A stretch of 64,000 nucleotides of DNA from an uncultured Veillonella sp. GTDB taxonomy: Bacteria; Bacillota; Negativicutes; Veillonellales; Veillonellaceae. The position numbers and the translations under genes were made by a program. The notes under the pieces are model-generated. The model did not search any database and was not told the origin of the DNA. It worked only from the letters and a program-made list of their open reading frames with translations. The DNA lies in assembly GCA_900538355.1 (NCBI GenBank), contig UPXS01000003.1, positions 94,559 to 158,558 of the forward strand. Reading direction: 5' to 3'. Of the stretch, positions 7,388-14,918 are shown one piece after another (the first letter of the stretch is position 1; each line of letters begins with the position of its first letter).

Positions 7388-9540
7388 TGGACGCCATACG
7401 AGGATTTGTATACCGAACTATATATGAGAATACACAACGTACGTATTGCGTGTTTGTCCTTAAGGATTATAATGAGGAATACATTACTTGTACTGGCAAG
7501 TTTGAATCTCCTAAAGAAGGAGAAGATATTGAAGTTCGAGGCCGTTATGTAGAACATGAAAAATATGGTCGTCAATTTGATGCTACTAGTGTAGAAAAAC
7601 TTAAACCTGATAACATGGGTGCTGCTAAGACCTATTTATTGAATTTAGGTATTAAAGGTTTTGGTGAAAAGTCCGTAGAAAAGGTTCTTGAGTATTTTGG
7701 TATCCGTATTTTAGAAGTTTTACGGGAGGAACGTCCCGAAGAAATTAAGGATGTTCCTGGACTTCGTAAAAGTGTTAAGGACGAATTATTTAATACCTTA
7801 CTTGGTGAAGGTATTTTATCCGATTTAAATCACTTTTTTGAAAGCCATCATATTTCTTCTAAATGGAGTCGTACCGTATACACCTATTATGGTGTTCAGT
7901 CTGTTGCTGTGATAGAGGATAATCCGTATACCTTGTTACGTGTGGCGCCAGATATGCTTTTTGGCACCGCTGATACGCTAGCAGAACACTTGGGTATTAC
8001 AGGTAGTGATACACGCCGTTTAGAAGCGGGATTAGAATGGATTCTACGCAGTTTGGATAATCAAGGGCATACCTGTTTGCCTGTAGATCAACTTATCGGT
8101 CGTTTAGACGATTTATTACAAACTGATGTAGATGATATTGCTAATTTTATTGAAAGTCTCTTGGAGCAAGGTGCTTTATATAGTACGTATTATGAAGATA
8201 TCCTATATATTTACCCTCCAGAAATGTATGTGTCTGAAGTAGAGAGCGTTCATTATACAAAAGATTTCTTATTAGAGGCTGATCCCATTTCTCTAGATAT
8301 TCCTAGTTTTATAGAAAAGTTTGAAGCTGATAATCATATTACATTTGGGGATGCTCAAAAAGAGGCTATACAGCTATCCTTCTTTGAAAAGTTTTCCCTT
8401 ATAACTGGTGGTCCTGGTACTGGTAAAACGACGATTATTAAGGCTTTAGTAAAAGGCTTCCAACTTGGTGGATTAGGGCGTATTATTCTTTGTGCTCCTA
8501 CGGGACGTGCTGCTAAACGACTTACAGAGGCAACAGAATTTGAGGCTACTACGATTCATAGATTGCTAGTACCTGTTCAAGGCAGTGACTCTTACGACTT
8601 TACTAAGAATGAAGATGATCCATTAGATATAGATGTTATCATCATTGATGAAGCATCAATGCTCAATGTACGGTTATTCTATTCATTAATGGCGGCCATT
8701 CCAAAGGAAGCCCATGTGATTATCGTTGGTGACGTAGATCAACTACCACCTATTGGAGCAGGTTTTGTATTAAAAGATTTACTCGATAGTGATTGTGTTC
8801 CTTATACACGACTCAACCAGATTTATCGTCAAAGTTCTGGTAATACTATTGTTGAAAGTGCCTATGCGATTAACCGTGGTGAAATGCCAAATTTAGACAG
8901 CTTGAGTGAAGAGTTTTCTTTTATTCCTGTTAAGTCTTATGACATGATGATGAAAGCCATCATCGATGTATATAAACGAGAACAAGAGCATGTAGAGGAC
9001 GAGCTAGACATTCAAATTATTTCTCCTATGCGCCGTGGTGAAGCCGGTAGTACATTAATTTCTCAATATGTACAACAAGCTGTTAATCCACCAGATAGCT
9101 TAAAAGGGGAAGCCCGTGTAAATGGTATTACTTACCGCGTTGGCGATAAGGTTATTCAAATTCTCAATGACTATGAGTTAGAGGTCTTTAATGGTGAAAT
9201 TGGTGTAATTTACGCCATTACACGAAGCGATATTTGTATCCGATTTATCCATAAAGAGGTTCGTCTACCTATTGATGAAGCTCATATGATTATGACTGCT
9301 TATGCTATTACAGTTCATAAGAGCCAAGGTAGCGAGTATGGTGTAGTTATCATTCCATTTGTACCACGCTATGGTGGTATGTTGCAGCGTAATTTGTTGT
9401 ATACAGCTGTTACAAGAGCAAAACGGAAGGTTATCATTGTGGGTACTACAAGCGCTATAGAACGTGCTGTACGTACTGTAAATGCAGATGAACGATATAC
9501 ATTGTTTAAAGAACGACTACAAGGGAGATGTGATTCGTAA
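7387..9540 (+). CDS. recD2: RecD2-like ATP-dependent DNA helicase
   Basis: At 717 residues this fits RecD2, the stand-alone SF1B helicase. It has an N-terminal OB-like region (FESPKEGEDIEVRGRYVEHEKYGRQF) and a helix-hairpin-helix region (IKGFGEKSVEKVLEYFGIRIL). Walker A GGPGTGKTTIIKAL is near residue 340, followed by CAPTGRAAKRL and motif II IIIDEASMLN. Also present are VGDVDQLPPIGAG and, near the C-terminus, TAYAITVHKSQGSEY with LLYTAVTRAK. No RecB or RecC neighbour is present, which supports RecD2 over RecD. The stop codon overlaps the comF start (TAATG). Confidence 0.93.
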   Translation: MDAIRGFVYRTIYENTQRTYCVFVLKDYNEEYITCTGKFESPKEGEDIEVRGRYVEHEKYGRQFDATSVEKLKPDNMGAAKTYLLNLGIKGFGEKSVEKVLEYFGIRILEVLREERPEEIKDVPGLRKSVKDELFNTLLGEGILSDLNHFFESHHISSKWSRTVYTYYGVQSVAVIEDNPYTLLRVAPDMLFGTADTLAEHLGITGSDTRRLEAGLEWILRSLDNQGHTCLPVDQLIGRLDDLLQTDVDDIANFIESLLEQGALYSTYYEDILYIYPPEMYVSEVESVHYTKDFLLEADPISLDIPSFIEKFEADNHITFGDAQKEAIQLSFFEKFSLITGGPGTGKTTIIKALVKGFQLGGLGRIILCAPTGRAAKRLTEATEFEATTIHRLLVPVQGSDSYDFTKNEDDPLDIDVIIIDEASMLNVRLFYSLMAAIPKEAHVIIVGDVDQLPPIGAGFVLKDLLDSDCVPYTRLNQIYRQSSGNTIVESAYAINRGEMPNLDSLSEEFSFIPVKSYDMMMKAIIDVYKREQEHVEDELDIQIISPMRRGEAGSTLISQYVQQAVNPPDSLKGEARVNGITYRVGDKVIQILNDYELEVFNGEIGVIYAITRSDICIRFIHKEVRLPIDEAHMIMTAYAITVHKSQGSEYGVVIIPFVPRYGGMLQRNLLYTAVTRAKRKVIIVGTTSAIERAVRTVNADERYTLFKERLQGRCDS

Positions 9541-10235
9541 TGAGTCTTTGGGATTTCCTATTTCCACCTGTATGTCCTCACTGTGGTGCCTCTGTTGCAA
9601 CACAAGGTGATTGGTGTGAAACTTGTTTTAACGATCTATTACATATTCGTCATGTGCCACATAAATTTTTACATTATGTAGATGATGTATGTGTGCTAGC
9701 AGACTATCGTGGTGGTCTAAAGTCTATGATTTACGATGTAAAATTTAATGAAAAAAAGGAGCAGTCCAAGGGGGCTGCTCCTTTTTTAGCATCGTACAAC
9801 TTTTACATGAATTACGATGAACCTAATATTATAAAGGGAAATTGTAAGACTATCTATGATTATATAGTTCCTGTACCGTCTAGTGAGATGAAGAAGAAAA
9901 AAAGGGGGTATAATCAGGTCGATTTATTCTTTAAAAAATGGGCATACTCATTAGAGAAAATAGATAAGCCATATTTTGTATGGTTAGATTGTATATATAA
10001 GTTTGATACCTCTAATGATATGTGGTCCTTAACACATAAAGAACGACATCAAAATATAGAGAATGCTTTTGTGATCAAAGCAGAGTATAAAGATATTGAA
10101 TTTTCCACAAAGCGTATTTTAATTGTAGATGATATTTATACTACAGGAGCAACAATCGAAGCTGTAGCCAAGATTCTTAGGTCATATAATCCTAGTAGAC
10201 TCGATGCTTTAACACTAGCTAGTGGTAGCTTTTAA
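9540..10235 (+). CDS. comFC: ComF/GntX-family phosphoribosyltransferase-like protein
   Basis: The 231-residue protein opens with a zinc-knuckle pair, CPHCGASVATQGDWCETC (residues 13-30). It ends with a phosphoribosyltransferase core whose PRPP loop is ILIVDDIYTTGATIEAV near residue 195. IVPVPSSEMKKKKRGYNQVD in the middle matches the usual ComFC hallmark. Family members act in DNA uptake for natural transformation, although the biochemical role is not well defined. The start overlaps the recD2 stop. A perfect terminator-like hairpin at 9751-9787 lies inside the frame (residues about 71-82), which is unusual; see the findings. The gene ends near 10235 and meets a convergent gene. Confidence 0.88.
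   Translation: MSLWDFLFPPVCPHCGASVATQGDWCETCFNDLLHIRHVPHKFLHYVDDVCVLADYRGGLKSMIYDVKFNEKKEQSKGAAPFLASYNFYMNYDEPNIIKGNCKTIYDYIVPVPSSEMKKKKRGYNQVDLFFKKWAYSLEKIDKPYFVWLDCIYKFDTSNDMWSLTHKERHQNIENAFVIKAEYKDIEFSTKRILIVDDIYTTGATIEAVAKILRSYNPSRLDALTLASGSF
9751..9787. terminator. Strong terminator-like hairpin inside the comF coding region
   Basis: A near-perfect 16 bp stem pairs 9752-9767 with 9772-9787. It reads A6, GGAGCAG, TCC, loop AAGG, GGG, CTGCTCC, T6. The GC-rich core flanked by A and T runs is the form of a bidirectional intrinsic terminator. It is translated in frame as part of ComF, without a stop or frameshift, so it evolved inside a working gene. Whether it terminates transcription in vivo is unknown. 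Confidence 0.7.
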
Positions 10236-10242
10236 TTATTAC

Positions 10243-10272
10243 AAAAAAAAGCGTTCACCGAATGGTGAACGC
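10243..10272 (-). terminator. Intrinsic terminator of the HD-domain gene (also convergent end of the comF operon)
   Basis: The hairpin is GCGTTCACC (10251-10259), loop GAAT, GGTGAACGC (10264-10272). Eight A residues at 10243-10250 become a U8 tract on the minus strand, so it works best for the gene at 10285-10887. The + side has only a weak T stretch. Confidence 0.85.
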
Positions 10273-10284
10273 TTAATCATTATA

Positions 10285-10887
10285 TTAGCCTAGCACATCG
10301 ATAAATGCTTTTACCACATCTGGATCAAAGAGAGAGCCGGATGCACTAAAGAGTTCTTCTTTAGCTTTAGCTTTTGTTTTTGCCCAAAATTCTGTAGAAG
10401 GATTAACTGTTGTATCATAATAATCTGCAACAGCAATGATTCTAGCTCCTAATGGGATATTAGCACCACGCAAATGTTTAGGGTAACCAGAGCCATCCCA
10501 TTTTTCATGATGGTAACGAATATAAGGCAAGATTTGTTGGCAGCAAGGGTAGTTTTCGATCATATTCGCACCACTTGCAGCATGTTGCTTATACTTGGAC
10601 ATTTCTTGTTTATTAAGATATGGAGATTTTTGGATTAATGCATTAGGTACCATTAATAGTCCTACGTCATGAAGTAATGCTGCATGGCGAATTTGTTCAA
10701 TTTCATTTAACGGTAAACCCATTTTAGCAGCAATACTAACTGCATAGTTTGAAACTTGGATAGAATGAGTGTACAGATGATAGCTTTTCATTTGTATCAT
10801 CTGCAAGAGCTGAGCGCTAATGGCTTCTAAACTGTCCTTCTCCAGTTCGTACAACCCAGATGGTTGCATTAATGATAACATAAACAT
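10285..10887 (-). CDS. HD-GYP-like phosphohydrolase domain protein
   Basis: This 200-residue protein is essentially a single HD-GYP-type domain with a short N-terminal extension. It has HSIQVSNYAVSIAAKMGLP, AALLHDVGLLMVPNALIQK near residue 70, and the HHEKWDGSGYPKHLRGANIP motif with ARIIAVADYYDT. HD-GYP proteins usually hydrolyse cyclic di-GMP. Here the residue after HDVG is leucine where many members have lysine, so activity is uncertain. There is no sensor or receiver domain. The gene faces comF, has its own terminator and a good Shine-Dalgarno (AAAGGGG on the minus strand), and is monocistronic. Confidence 0.82.
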   Translation of the reverse strand: MFMLSLMQPSGLYELEKDSLEAISAQLLQMIQMKSYHLYTHSIQVSNYAVSIAAKMGLPLNEIEQIRHAALLHDVGLLMVPNALIQKSPYLNKQEMSKYKQHAASGANMIENYPCCQQILPYIRYHHEKWDGSGYPKHLRGANIPLGARIIAVADYYDTTVNPSTEFWAKTKAKAKEELFSASGSLFDPDVVKAFIDVLG

Positions 10888-11301
10888 AATAAACCCCTTT
10901 AACTAACATGTAGAACATATGGTACAACCCCTCGTACTTATGTTCATATCGTACAACTTTAGGCCGTTCTTATTTAATAGTATACAAATTATACACCATA
11001 AATAATATTTTGTGTATGATACGTATGTTCTATTATACATGTTGTATTCATATTTGGCATACTAAAAATAATTGACATTTTAGGAATGTACTAAATATAG
11101 TACCTAGAAAAACTAATTTTATAAATATTAAAATAATATGAAGAATATTTTAGGTTTTCTATGACAATTTTCTATACATACCAAAAAAGGGGTTGCAAAA
11201 TTTATTCTCATTTCAATGAGAACTGAACGATGCTATGTTCGGAAATATAATTTAATAGGTACGTCTTATTAATTTTAAGAATGTATATATAATTATAAAT
11301 C
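10888..11301. other. AT-rich spacer upstream of the HD-GYP-like gene and the structured RNA gene
   Basis: No credible coding sequence is visible here. It contains a 13-base motif repeated once near the HD-GYP start (CATATGGTACAAC at 10916-10928 and CATATCGTACAAC at 10945-10957). It also holds a perfect 8-2-8 palindrome, TTCTCATT-TC-AATGAGAA, at 11205-11222. Both look like possible regulator-binding sites. The remainder is AT-rich sequence with no further structure that I can support. Confidence 0.5.
11205..11222. promoter_or_regulatory. Perfect palindrome, possible regulator operator
   Basis: TTCTCATT at 11205-11212 and AATGAGAA at 11215-11222 are exact inverted repeats with a two-base centre. 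It lies about 115 bases before the -10 box of the downstream RNA gene. The half-site resembles those of Fur/PerR-type operators only in general form, so the regulator is not identified. Confidence 0.4.
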
Positions 11302-11330
11302 TAGACATGTATACTGTTATTCTTTATAAT
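11302..11330 (+). promoter_or_regulatory. Promoter of the structured RNA gene
   Basis: TAGACA at 11302-11307 and a consensus TATAAT at 11325-11330 are separated by 17 bases, which predicts a start near 11337. No coding sequence follows for over 450 bases, so this promoter drives the RNA gene. Confidence 0.8.
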
Positions 11331-11336
11331 ACGTCT

Positions 11337-11574
11337 ATACGGGTCTGTGGTTGAAAGTCGATGCCAGTCGCAGGCGAAACGATCCACATAAGCAACCCAA
11401 GGGGTTGTGAGCATGGTGCGGCTTAGGTGTAAGTCCTGCCGGTAAAACCGAGAGGGGTAGTAGTGGGGAGTCTCGGACTTATGAGCGAACCCTCCAGCAG
11501 GCGAGTGTGGGGGCAAAGACCAGGTCAGCCGTATGCGGGCACATGAGGCTTTTCTCATGTGCTTTTTTCTTTTT
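11337..11574 (+). ncRNA. Independent structured noncoding RNA, candidate raiA-class RNA
   Basis: This block is much more GC-rich than its flanks, has its own promoter and ends in an intrinsic terminator, so it is a transcription unit of about 235 nt. Complementary segments support a compact fold: 11342-11346 with 11517-11521, 11347-11350 with 11384-11387, 11363-11365 with 11373-11375, 11393-11398 with 11402-11407, AAGTCC 11431-11436 with GGACTT 11475-11480, and 11440-11443 with 11447-11450. A further helix, 11416-11423 with 11527-11534, would cross the first one and form a pseudoknot. No open frame fits it. It sits between comF and hpf (raiA), the context I recall for raiA noncoding RNAs, and the length also fits. 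A HEARO/IscB-associated RNA or group II intron relic was considered because of the AGGTGTAAGTCCTGCC segment. The class name is inference. Confidence 0.65.
11539..11574 (+). terminator. Intrinsic terminator of the structured RNA
   Basis: GCACATGAG (11539-11547) pairs with CTCATGTGC (11554-11562) across the loop GCTTTT. It is followed by T6, C and T5. This separates the RNA from the ABC transporter operon, which has its own promoter downstream. Confidence 0.9.
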
Positions 11575-11722
11575 ATACATCTGTATATTTGAAAATGGTG
11601 AAAATACCGATTCTTATGGGAAAGTTTTTATACATTATTGTTATAAATATACAATTCGTGTATAAAGATAAAATATAAATATAGTGATTAATTGATATTT
11701 AGGATAATTCTATACAAAATTG

Positions 11723-11750
11723 TTGACATAATTATACTAAGTGGTATACT
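11723..11750 (+). promoter_or_regulatory. Promoter of the amino acid ABC transporter operon
   Basis: TTGACA at 11723-11728 and TATACT at 11745-11750 are spaced by 16 bases. This is a strong housekeeping-type promoter, about 43 bases before the first ATG of the operon. It shows that the transporter does not depend on the upstream RNA's transcript. Confidence 0.85.
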
Positions 11751-11792
11751 AGTGAAATAAAAATAGTTAGTTTAGTAAATGAGGATGATTTG

Positions 11793-12599
11793 ATGTTAAA
11801 TAGTAAGTTAAAAAAATTAATCATTGGTGGTTGTATGTTGGTAATGGCCGGTACTGTAATTGGCGGTTGTGGATCTTCTACGCAAACAACTTCTAATAAA
11901 CTAATTGTTGGTACTAATGCCACATTTGTACCATTTGAGTTTAAAGATGAAAAAACTCAAGACTACACAGGCTTTGATATTGAATTAATTCGTGCCATTG
12001 GTAAACGTATCAATAAAGACGTAGAGCTTAAGAATGTTGCTTTTGATGCTTTGATTCCAGCATTAAATACACATGATATTGATGTAGCTGCATCTGGTAT
12101 GACGATTACCAAAGCTAGAAGTGAAAAGGTATTATTCTCTTCTCCATATTATGAAAATGCCCTTGCTGTAGTATATAAAGATGGTGCCAATATCACATCT
12201 CTTGATGATCTTAAAGGCAAGAAAATTGCTGCTCAATTAGGTACTACTGGTGCAGATTTAGCACATAAAATCGAAGGAACTACTGTAAAAGAGTTTGACC
12301 ATAGTAATGAAGCTTTGTTAGAATTACAAAATGGTGGTGCTGATGCAACTGTTATTGATTTGCCTGTGGCTCAATATTACAGTACTAAACATCCAGATCA
12401 ACATATTAAATTTATGGCATATCCAAATACAAAAGAATATTTGGGCTTAGCAATTAATAAAGATAATAAAGCTTTACAAGAACAAATTAATAAAGCAATT
12501 GCTGATATGAAGGCTGATGGTGAATTTAATACATTATATAAAAAATGGTTTAATGTAGATGCACCTGCTGATATGCCAGTAGTGGTAGAATTTAAATAA
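11793..12599 (+). CDS. Polar amino acid ABC transporter, substrate-binding lipoprotein
   Basis: This is a 268-residue binding protein of the GlnH type. The signal peptide ends in a lipobox (TVIGGCGSS, lipidated cysteine near residue 26). The mature domain starts KLIVGTNATFVPFEFKDE, with YTGFDIELIRAIGKRI, VAASGMTITKARSEKVLFS and LKGKKIAAQLGTTGADLA, all typical of family 3 solute-binding proteins. I chose the ATG at 11793 because GAGG at 11781 is well spaced from it. It is the first gene of a three-gene importer. The exact amino acid cannot be read; glutamine, cystine or basic amino acids are all possible. Confidence 0.9.
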   Translation: MLNSKLKKLIIGGCMLVMAGTVIGGCGSSTQTTSNKLIVGTNATFVPFEFKDEKTQDYTGFDIELIRAIGKRINKDVELKNVAFDALIPALNTHDIDVAASGMTITKARSEKVLFSSPYYENALAVVYKDGANITSLDDLKGKKIAAQLGTTGADLAHKIEGTTVKEFDHSNEALLELQNGGADATVIDLPVAQYYSTKHPDQHIKFMAYPNTKEYLGLAINKDNKALQEQINKAIADMKADGEFNTLYKKWFNVDAPADMPVVVEFK

Positions 12600-12610
12600 T
12601 AGGAGAAATC

Positions 12611-13267
12611 ATGAGTTTTAATTGGGGGTTAATTGCGGATAATTTACCGCTTTTATTACAAGGTGCACTTGTAACCGTAGAAATTACAGCTATGTCTGTT
12701 GGCTGTGGTTTCTTTATCGGTTTATTAGTAGCCTTAGCAAATTTATCTAAATTTACTGTAGTTAGATTATTAGCAAAATGTTATGTAGATATCATTCGTG
12801 GTACACCACTATTGGTACAAATCTTCTTGATTTATTTTGCATTGCCAATGATTACAGGACAACGTATTGATCCGTTTATTGCGGCTGTTACTGCATGTAG
12901 TATTAACTCTGGTGCATATGTATCTGAAATCTTCCGTGCTGGTATTCAATCTATCGATAAAGGCCAAATGGAAGCAGGTCGATCTCTTGGTTTAACTTGG
13001 GGTCAAACTATGCGTTATATCATCATGCCTCAAGCTTTCAAAGCAATTATCCCACCATTGGGTAATGAATTTATTGCTATGTTGAAAGACTCCTCCTTGG
13101 TTTCTGTAATTGGTTTCGAAGAATTGACACGTCGTGGTCAATTGATTATTGCTAAAACGTATGCATCCTTTGAAATCTGGGGTACAGTTGCTGTTATTTA
13201 CCTTATTATGACAGTAACAATTTCACAATTGGTTGGTTACCTTGAAAGGAAATATAGCATTAAATGA
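12611..13267 (+). CDS. Polar amino acid ABC transporter permease
   Basis: This 218-residue inner-membrane protein has about five hydrophobic segments and the HisM/GlnP permease signature: VDIIRGTPLLVQIFLIYFALP and YVSEIFRAGIQSIDKGQMEA. The EAA loop continues as GRSLGLTWGQTMRYIIMPQA. It forms the channel with the ATPase gene that overlaps it by four bases. An AGGAG Shine-Dalgarno precedes the ATG. Confidence 0.93.
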   Translation: MSFNWGLIADNLPLLLQGALVTVEITAMSVGCGFFIGLLVALANLSKFTVVRLLAKCYVDIIRGTPLLVQIFLIYFALPMITGQRIDPFIAAVTACSINSGAYVSEIFRAGIQSIDKGQMEAGRSLGLTWGQTMRYIIMPQAFKAIIPPLGNEFIAMLKDSSLVSVIGFEELTRRGQLIIAKTYASFEIWGTVAVIYLIMTVTISQLVGYLERKYSIK

Positions 13268-13983
13268 TTAAATTAGAAAATGTACATAAATCCTTTGGTA
13301 AAAATGAAGTATTAAAGGGCATTGATTTACATATAGAAAAAGGTCAAGTTGTCGTTATCATCGGTCCATCTGGTTCTGGTAAAAGTACAGTTTTGCGTAC
13401 CATGAATTACTTGGAAGAGCCTACATCTGGCAAGGTAATTGTAGATGGTATGGATCTTTCTGATAAGTCTAAACTCAATGAAGTTCGTGCTGAAGTAGGA
13501 ATGGTATTCCAAAACTTTAATCTTTTCCCACATATGACAGTAATGGAAAATTTAACGTTAGCTCAAACTAAGGTTCGTAAAACTTCAAGTGATGAAGCTA
13601 AGAAAATCGGACAAGCTTTACTTGATCGCGTTGGGTTAGGCGATAAAGCTAATGCATATCCTGACTCCTTATCTGGTGGTCAAAAGCAACGTGTTGCCAT
13701 TGCTCGTGCTCTAGCGATGAAACCAAAAGTTATGCTATTTGATGAACCTACATCTGCACTCGATCCAGAAATGGTTCGTGAGGTTCTAGATGTAATGAAG
13801 TCTCTCGCAGAAGAAGGTATGACAATGGTTATTGTTACTCATGAAATGGGCTTTGCCAAAGAAGTAGCTGACCGTGTATTATTTGTAGATGGTGGGTTGA
13901 TTTTGGAAGATGATACTCCTGAAAATGTATTTGATGCTCCAACAAATGAGCGAACAAAATTATTCTTGTCGAAAATTTTATAA
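13264..13983 (+). CDS. Polar amino acid ABC transporter ATP-binding protein
   Basis: This 239-residue ATPase has Walker A GPSGSGKSTVLRTMNYLE near residue 34, Q-loop MVFQNFNLFPHMTV, signature LSGGQKQRVAIARALA and Walker B VMLFDEPTSALDPEMV. The H-loop is VTHEMGFAKEVADRV. It is a GlnQ-type subunit that powers the permease encoded just upstream (ATGA overlap). The operon ends at the terminator at 14001. Confidence 0.95.
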   Translation: MIKLENVHKSFGKNEVLKGIDLHIEKGQVVVIIGPSGSGKSTVLRTMNYLEEPTSGKVIVDGMDLSDKSKLNEVRAEVGMVFQNFNLFPHMTVMENLTLAQTKVRKTSSDEAKKIGQALLDRVGLGDKANAYPDSLSGGQKQRVAIARALAMKPKVMLFDEPTSALDPEMVREVLDVMKSLAEEGMTMVIVTHEMGFAKEVADRVLFVDGGLILEDDTPENVFDAPTNERTKLFLSKIL

Positions 13984-14000
13984 TAATATTTTCTAACATA

Positions 14001-14043
14001 AAAGGAAGTAAGTTCTGAAATTCAGAGTTTGCTTCCTTTTTTT
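14001..14043 (+). terminator. Intrinsic terminator of the amino acid transporter operon
   Basis: AAAGGAAG at 14001-14008 pairs with CTTCCTTT at 14032-14039. The stem is extended inside by several more pairs, and a T7 tract starts at 14037. It lies 18 bases after the ATPase stop. Confidence 0.85.
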
Positions 14044-14422
14044 GTATTTTTAAAGATAACCAAATTTGTAGATATTTAATTTCTTAATATATAAATCGAT
14101 TTATACCTATTAATAAATTTTATGACCTGTTTTTGCTAAATCTGTTTAACCCTAGAATATAAGCTCTTTTATGGATTTCTTAATCTATAAAATACGATTA
14201 TTGCTATAAATATTTGTGATATATAAATATTTTATACATATATATTTTGGAGTAATAATATTTAATTCATATATTTTTATGATTATAAAATTATGTAATA
14301 ATTTAATATGCTATTCGGAAATATTTATAATATAGATAAATAAAGGTTTTAATGTAGTTTTTAGGGTATGAATTATCAATAAGATATATTTGTATATTCA
14401 TTAAAAGTGTTAATATTATTGT
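14044..14422. other. AT-rich spacer without recognisable genes
   Basis: This stretch is almost pure A and T with stops in all frames. The only structure that I can support is a 16-base perfect palindrome at 14090-14105 (TATAAATC followed by its complement), which could arise by chance in sequence this AT-rich. No RNA gene or repeat is visible. Confidence 0.5.
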
Positions 14423-14451
14423 TTGATATTTTATACATGCTGTGTTATGAT
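14423..14451 (+). promoter_or_regulatory. Promoter of the cold-shock gene
   Basis: TTGATA at 14423-14428 and TATGAT at 14446-14451 are separated by 17 bases. The predicted leader is about 50 nt and ends in a very strong Shine-Dalgarno (AGGAGG at 14493-14498). Confidence 0.75.
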
Positions 14452-14506
14452 ACAAGTGTAGTGCAAGACAGTAAGACAATATATATATTTTTAGGAGGAT
14501 GTTACC

Positions 14507-14704
14507 ATGTTAGGTAAAGTAAAATGGTTTAGCGCAGAAAAAGGTTATGGTTTTATTGAACGTGAAGACGGTAGCGATGTATTCGTACATTACTCTGCGA
14601 TCCAAGACGAAGGCTTCAAATCTTTGACAGAAGGTCAAAATGTAGAGTTTGATATCGTTGATGGTAACCGTGGCCCTCAAGCTGCTAACGTTGTAAAAGC
14701 GTAA
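14507..14704 (+). CDS. Cold-shock domain protein CspA family
   Basis: This 65-residue protein is a single cold-shock domain: MLGKVKWFSAEKGYGFIER contains RNP1 (KGYGFIE), and DVFVHYSAIQ is RNP2. Such proteins bind single-stranded RNA and DNA and melt RNA secondary structure. It is transcribed alone, between its own promoter and terminator. The leader is short, unlike the long thermosensing leaders of some cspA genes, so cold induction is not evident. Confidence 0.96.
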   Translation: MLGKVKWFSAEKGYGFIEREDGSDVFVHYSAIQDEGFKSLTEGQNVEFDIVDGNRGPQAANVVKA

Positions 14705-14742
14705 TAACATACCAAAAAATACATAAAAGCAACATATAAAGA

Positions 14743-14773
14743 AACTCCGATATCGCATGATATTGGAGTTTTT
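14743..14773 (+). terminator. Intrinsic terminator of the cold-shock gene
   Basis: AACTCCGATAT (14743-14753) pairs with ATATTGGAGTT (14760-14770), including one G-T pair, around the loop CGCATG. A run of five T residues follows within 14769-14773. Confidence 0.8.
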
Positions 14774-14875
14774 CGATTGTTACTGGAAATAATATTTATA
14801 ATTCTGCAAAAAATATAAAAATTCTTTTGAAAAAAAGAGGAGTTTTATACCTTGATGTAGAAATACTAAATATAA

Positions 14876-14918
14876 CACGAGAGATAAGTAAAAAATTACT
14901 ACACACTCGTATCTCGTG
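14876..14918 (+). promoter_or_regulatory. Hairpin in the hpf 5' leader
   Basis: CACGA-GAGATA from 14876 pairs with TATCTCGTG at 14910-14918 with a small bulge. A nested AGTAA/TTACT stem lies at 14887-14900. It sits 27 bases before the hpf start codon and has no T tract, so it is a leader structure and not a terminator. A 5'-leader hairpin before raiA genes has been described in Firmicutes; membership of that class here is a guess. Confidence 0.45.

Noticed and set aside
11301..11558. 85-residue minus-strand frame across the structured RNA gene
   Set aside because: It is antisense to the helix-rich RNA, has odd composition and no ribosome-binding site; the RNA explanation accounts for promoter, terminator and pairing.
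11337..11574. Cobalamin riboswitch, RNase P RNA, tmRNA or SRP RNA
   Set aside because: None of the characteristic conserved boxes of these RNAs is present; short look-alike strings (AAGTCC, CCAGGTCAG) lack their usual context.
11337..11574. HEARO/IscB-associated RNA or group II intron relic
   Set aside because: The AGGTGTAAGTCCTGCC and GCCGTATGCG segments resemble such RNAs, but no IscB, HNH or reverse transcriptase gene is nearby and the unit has its own promoter and terminator. Kept as a second choice only.
14090..14105. 16-base palindrome in the AT-rich spacer upstream of the cold-shock gene
   Set aside because: In sequence this rich in A and T such palindromes arise by chance, and it is over 300 bases from the promoter.
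10888..14506. Mobile element or genomic island around the RNA gene and transporter
   Set aside because: No transposase, integrase, terminal inverted repeats or target duplications were seen; the genes look native in base use.
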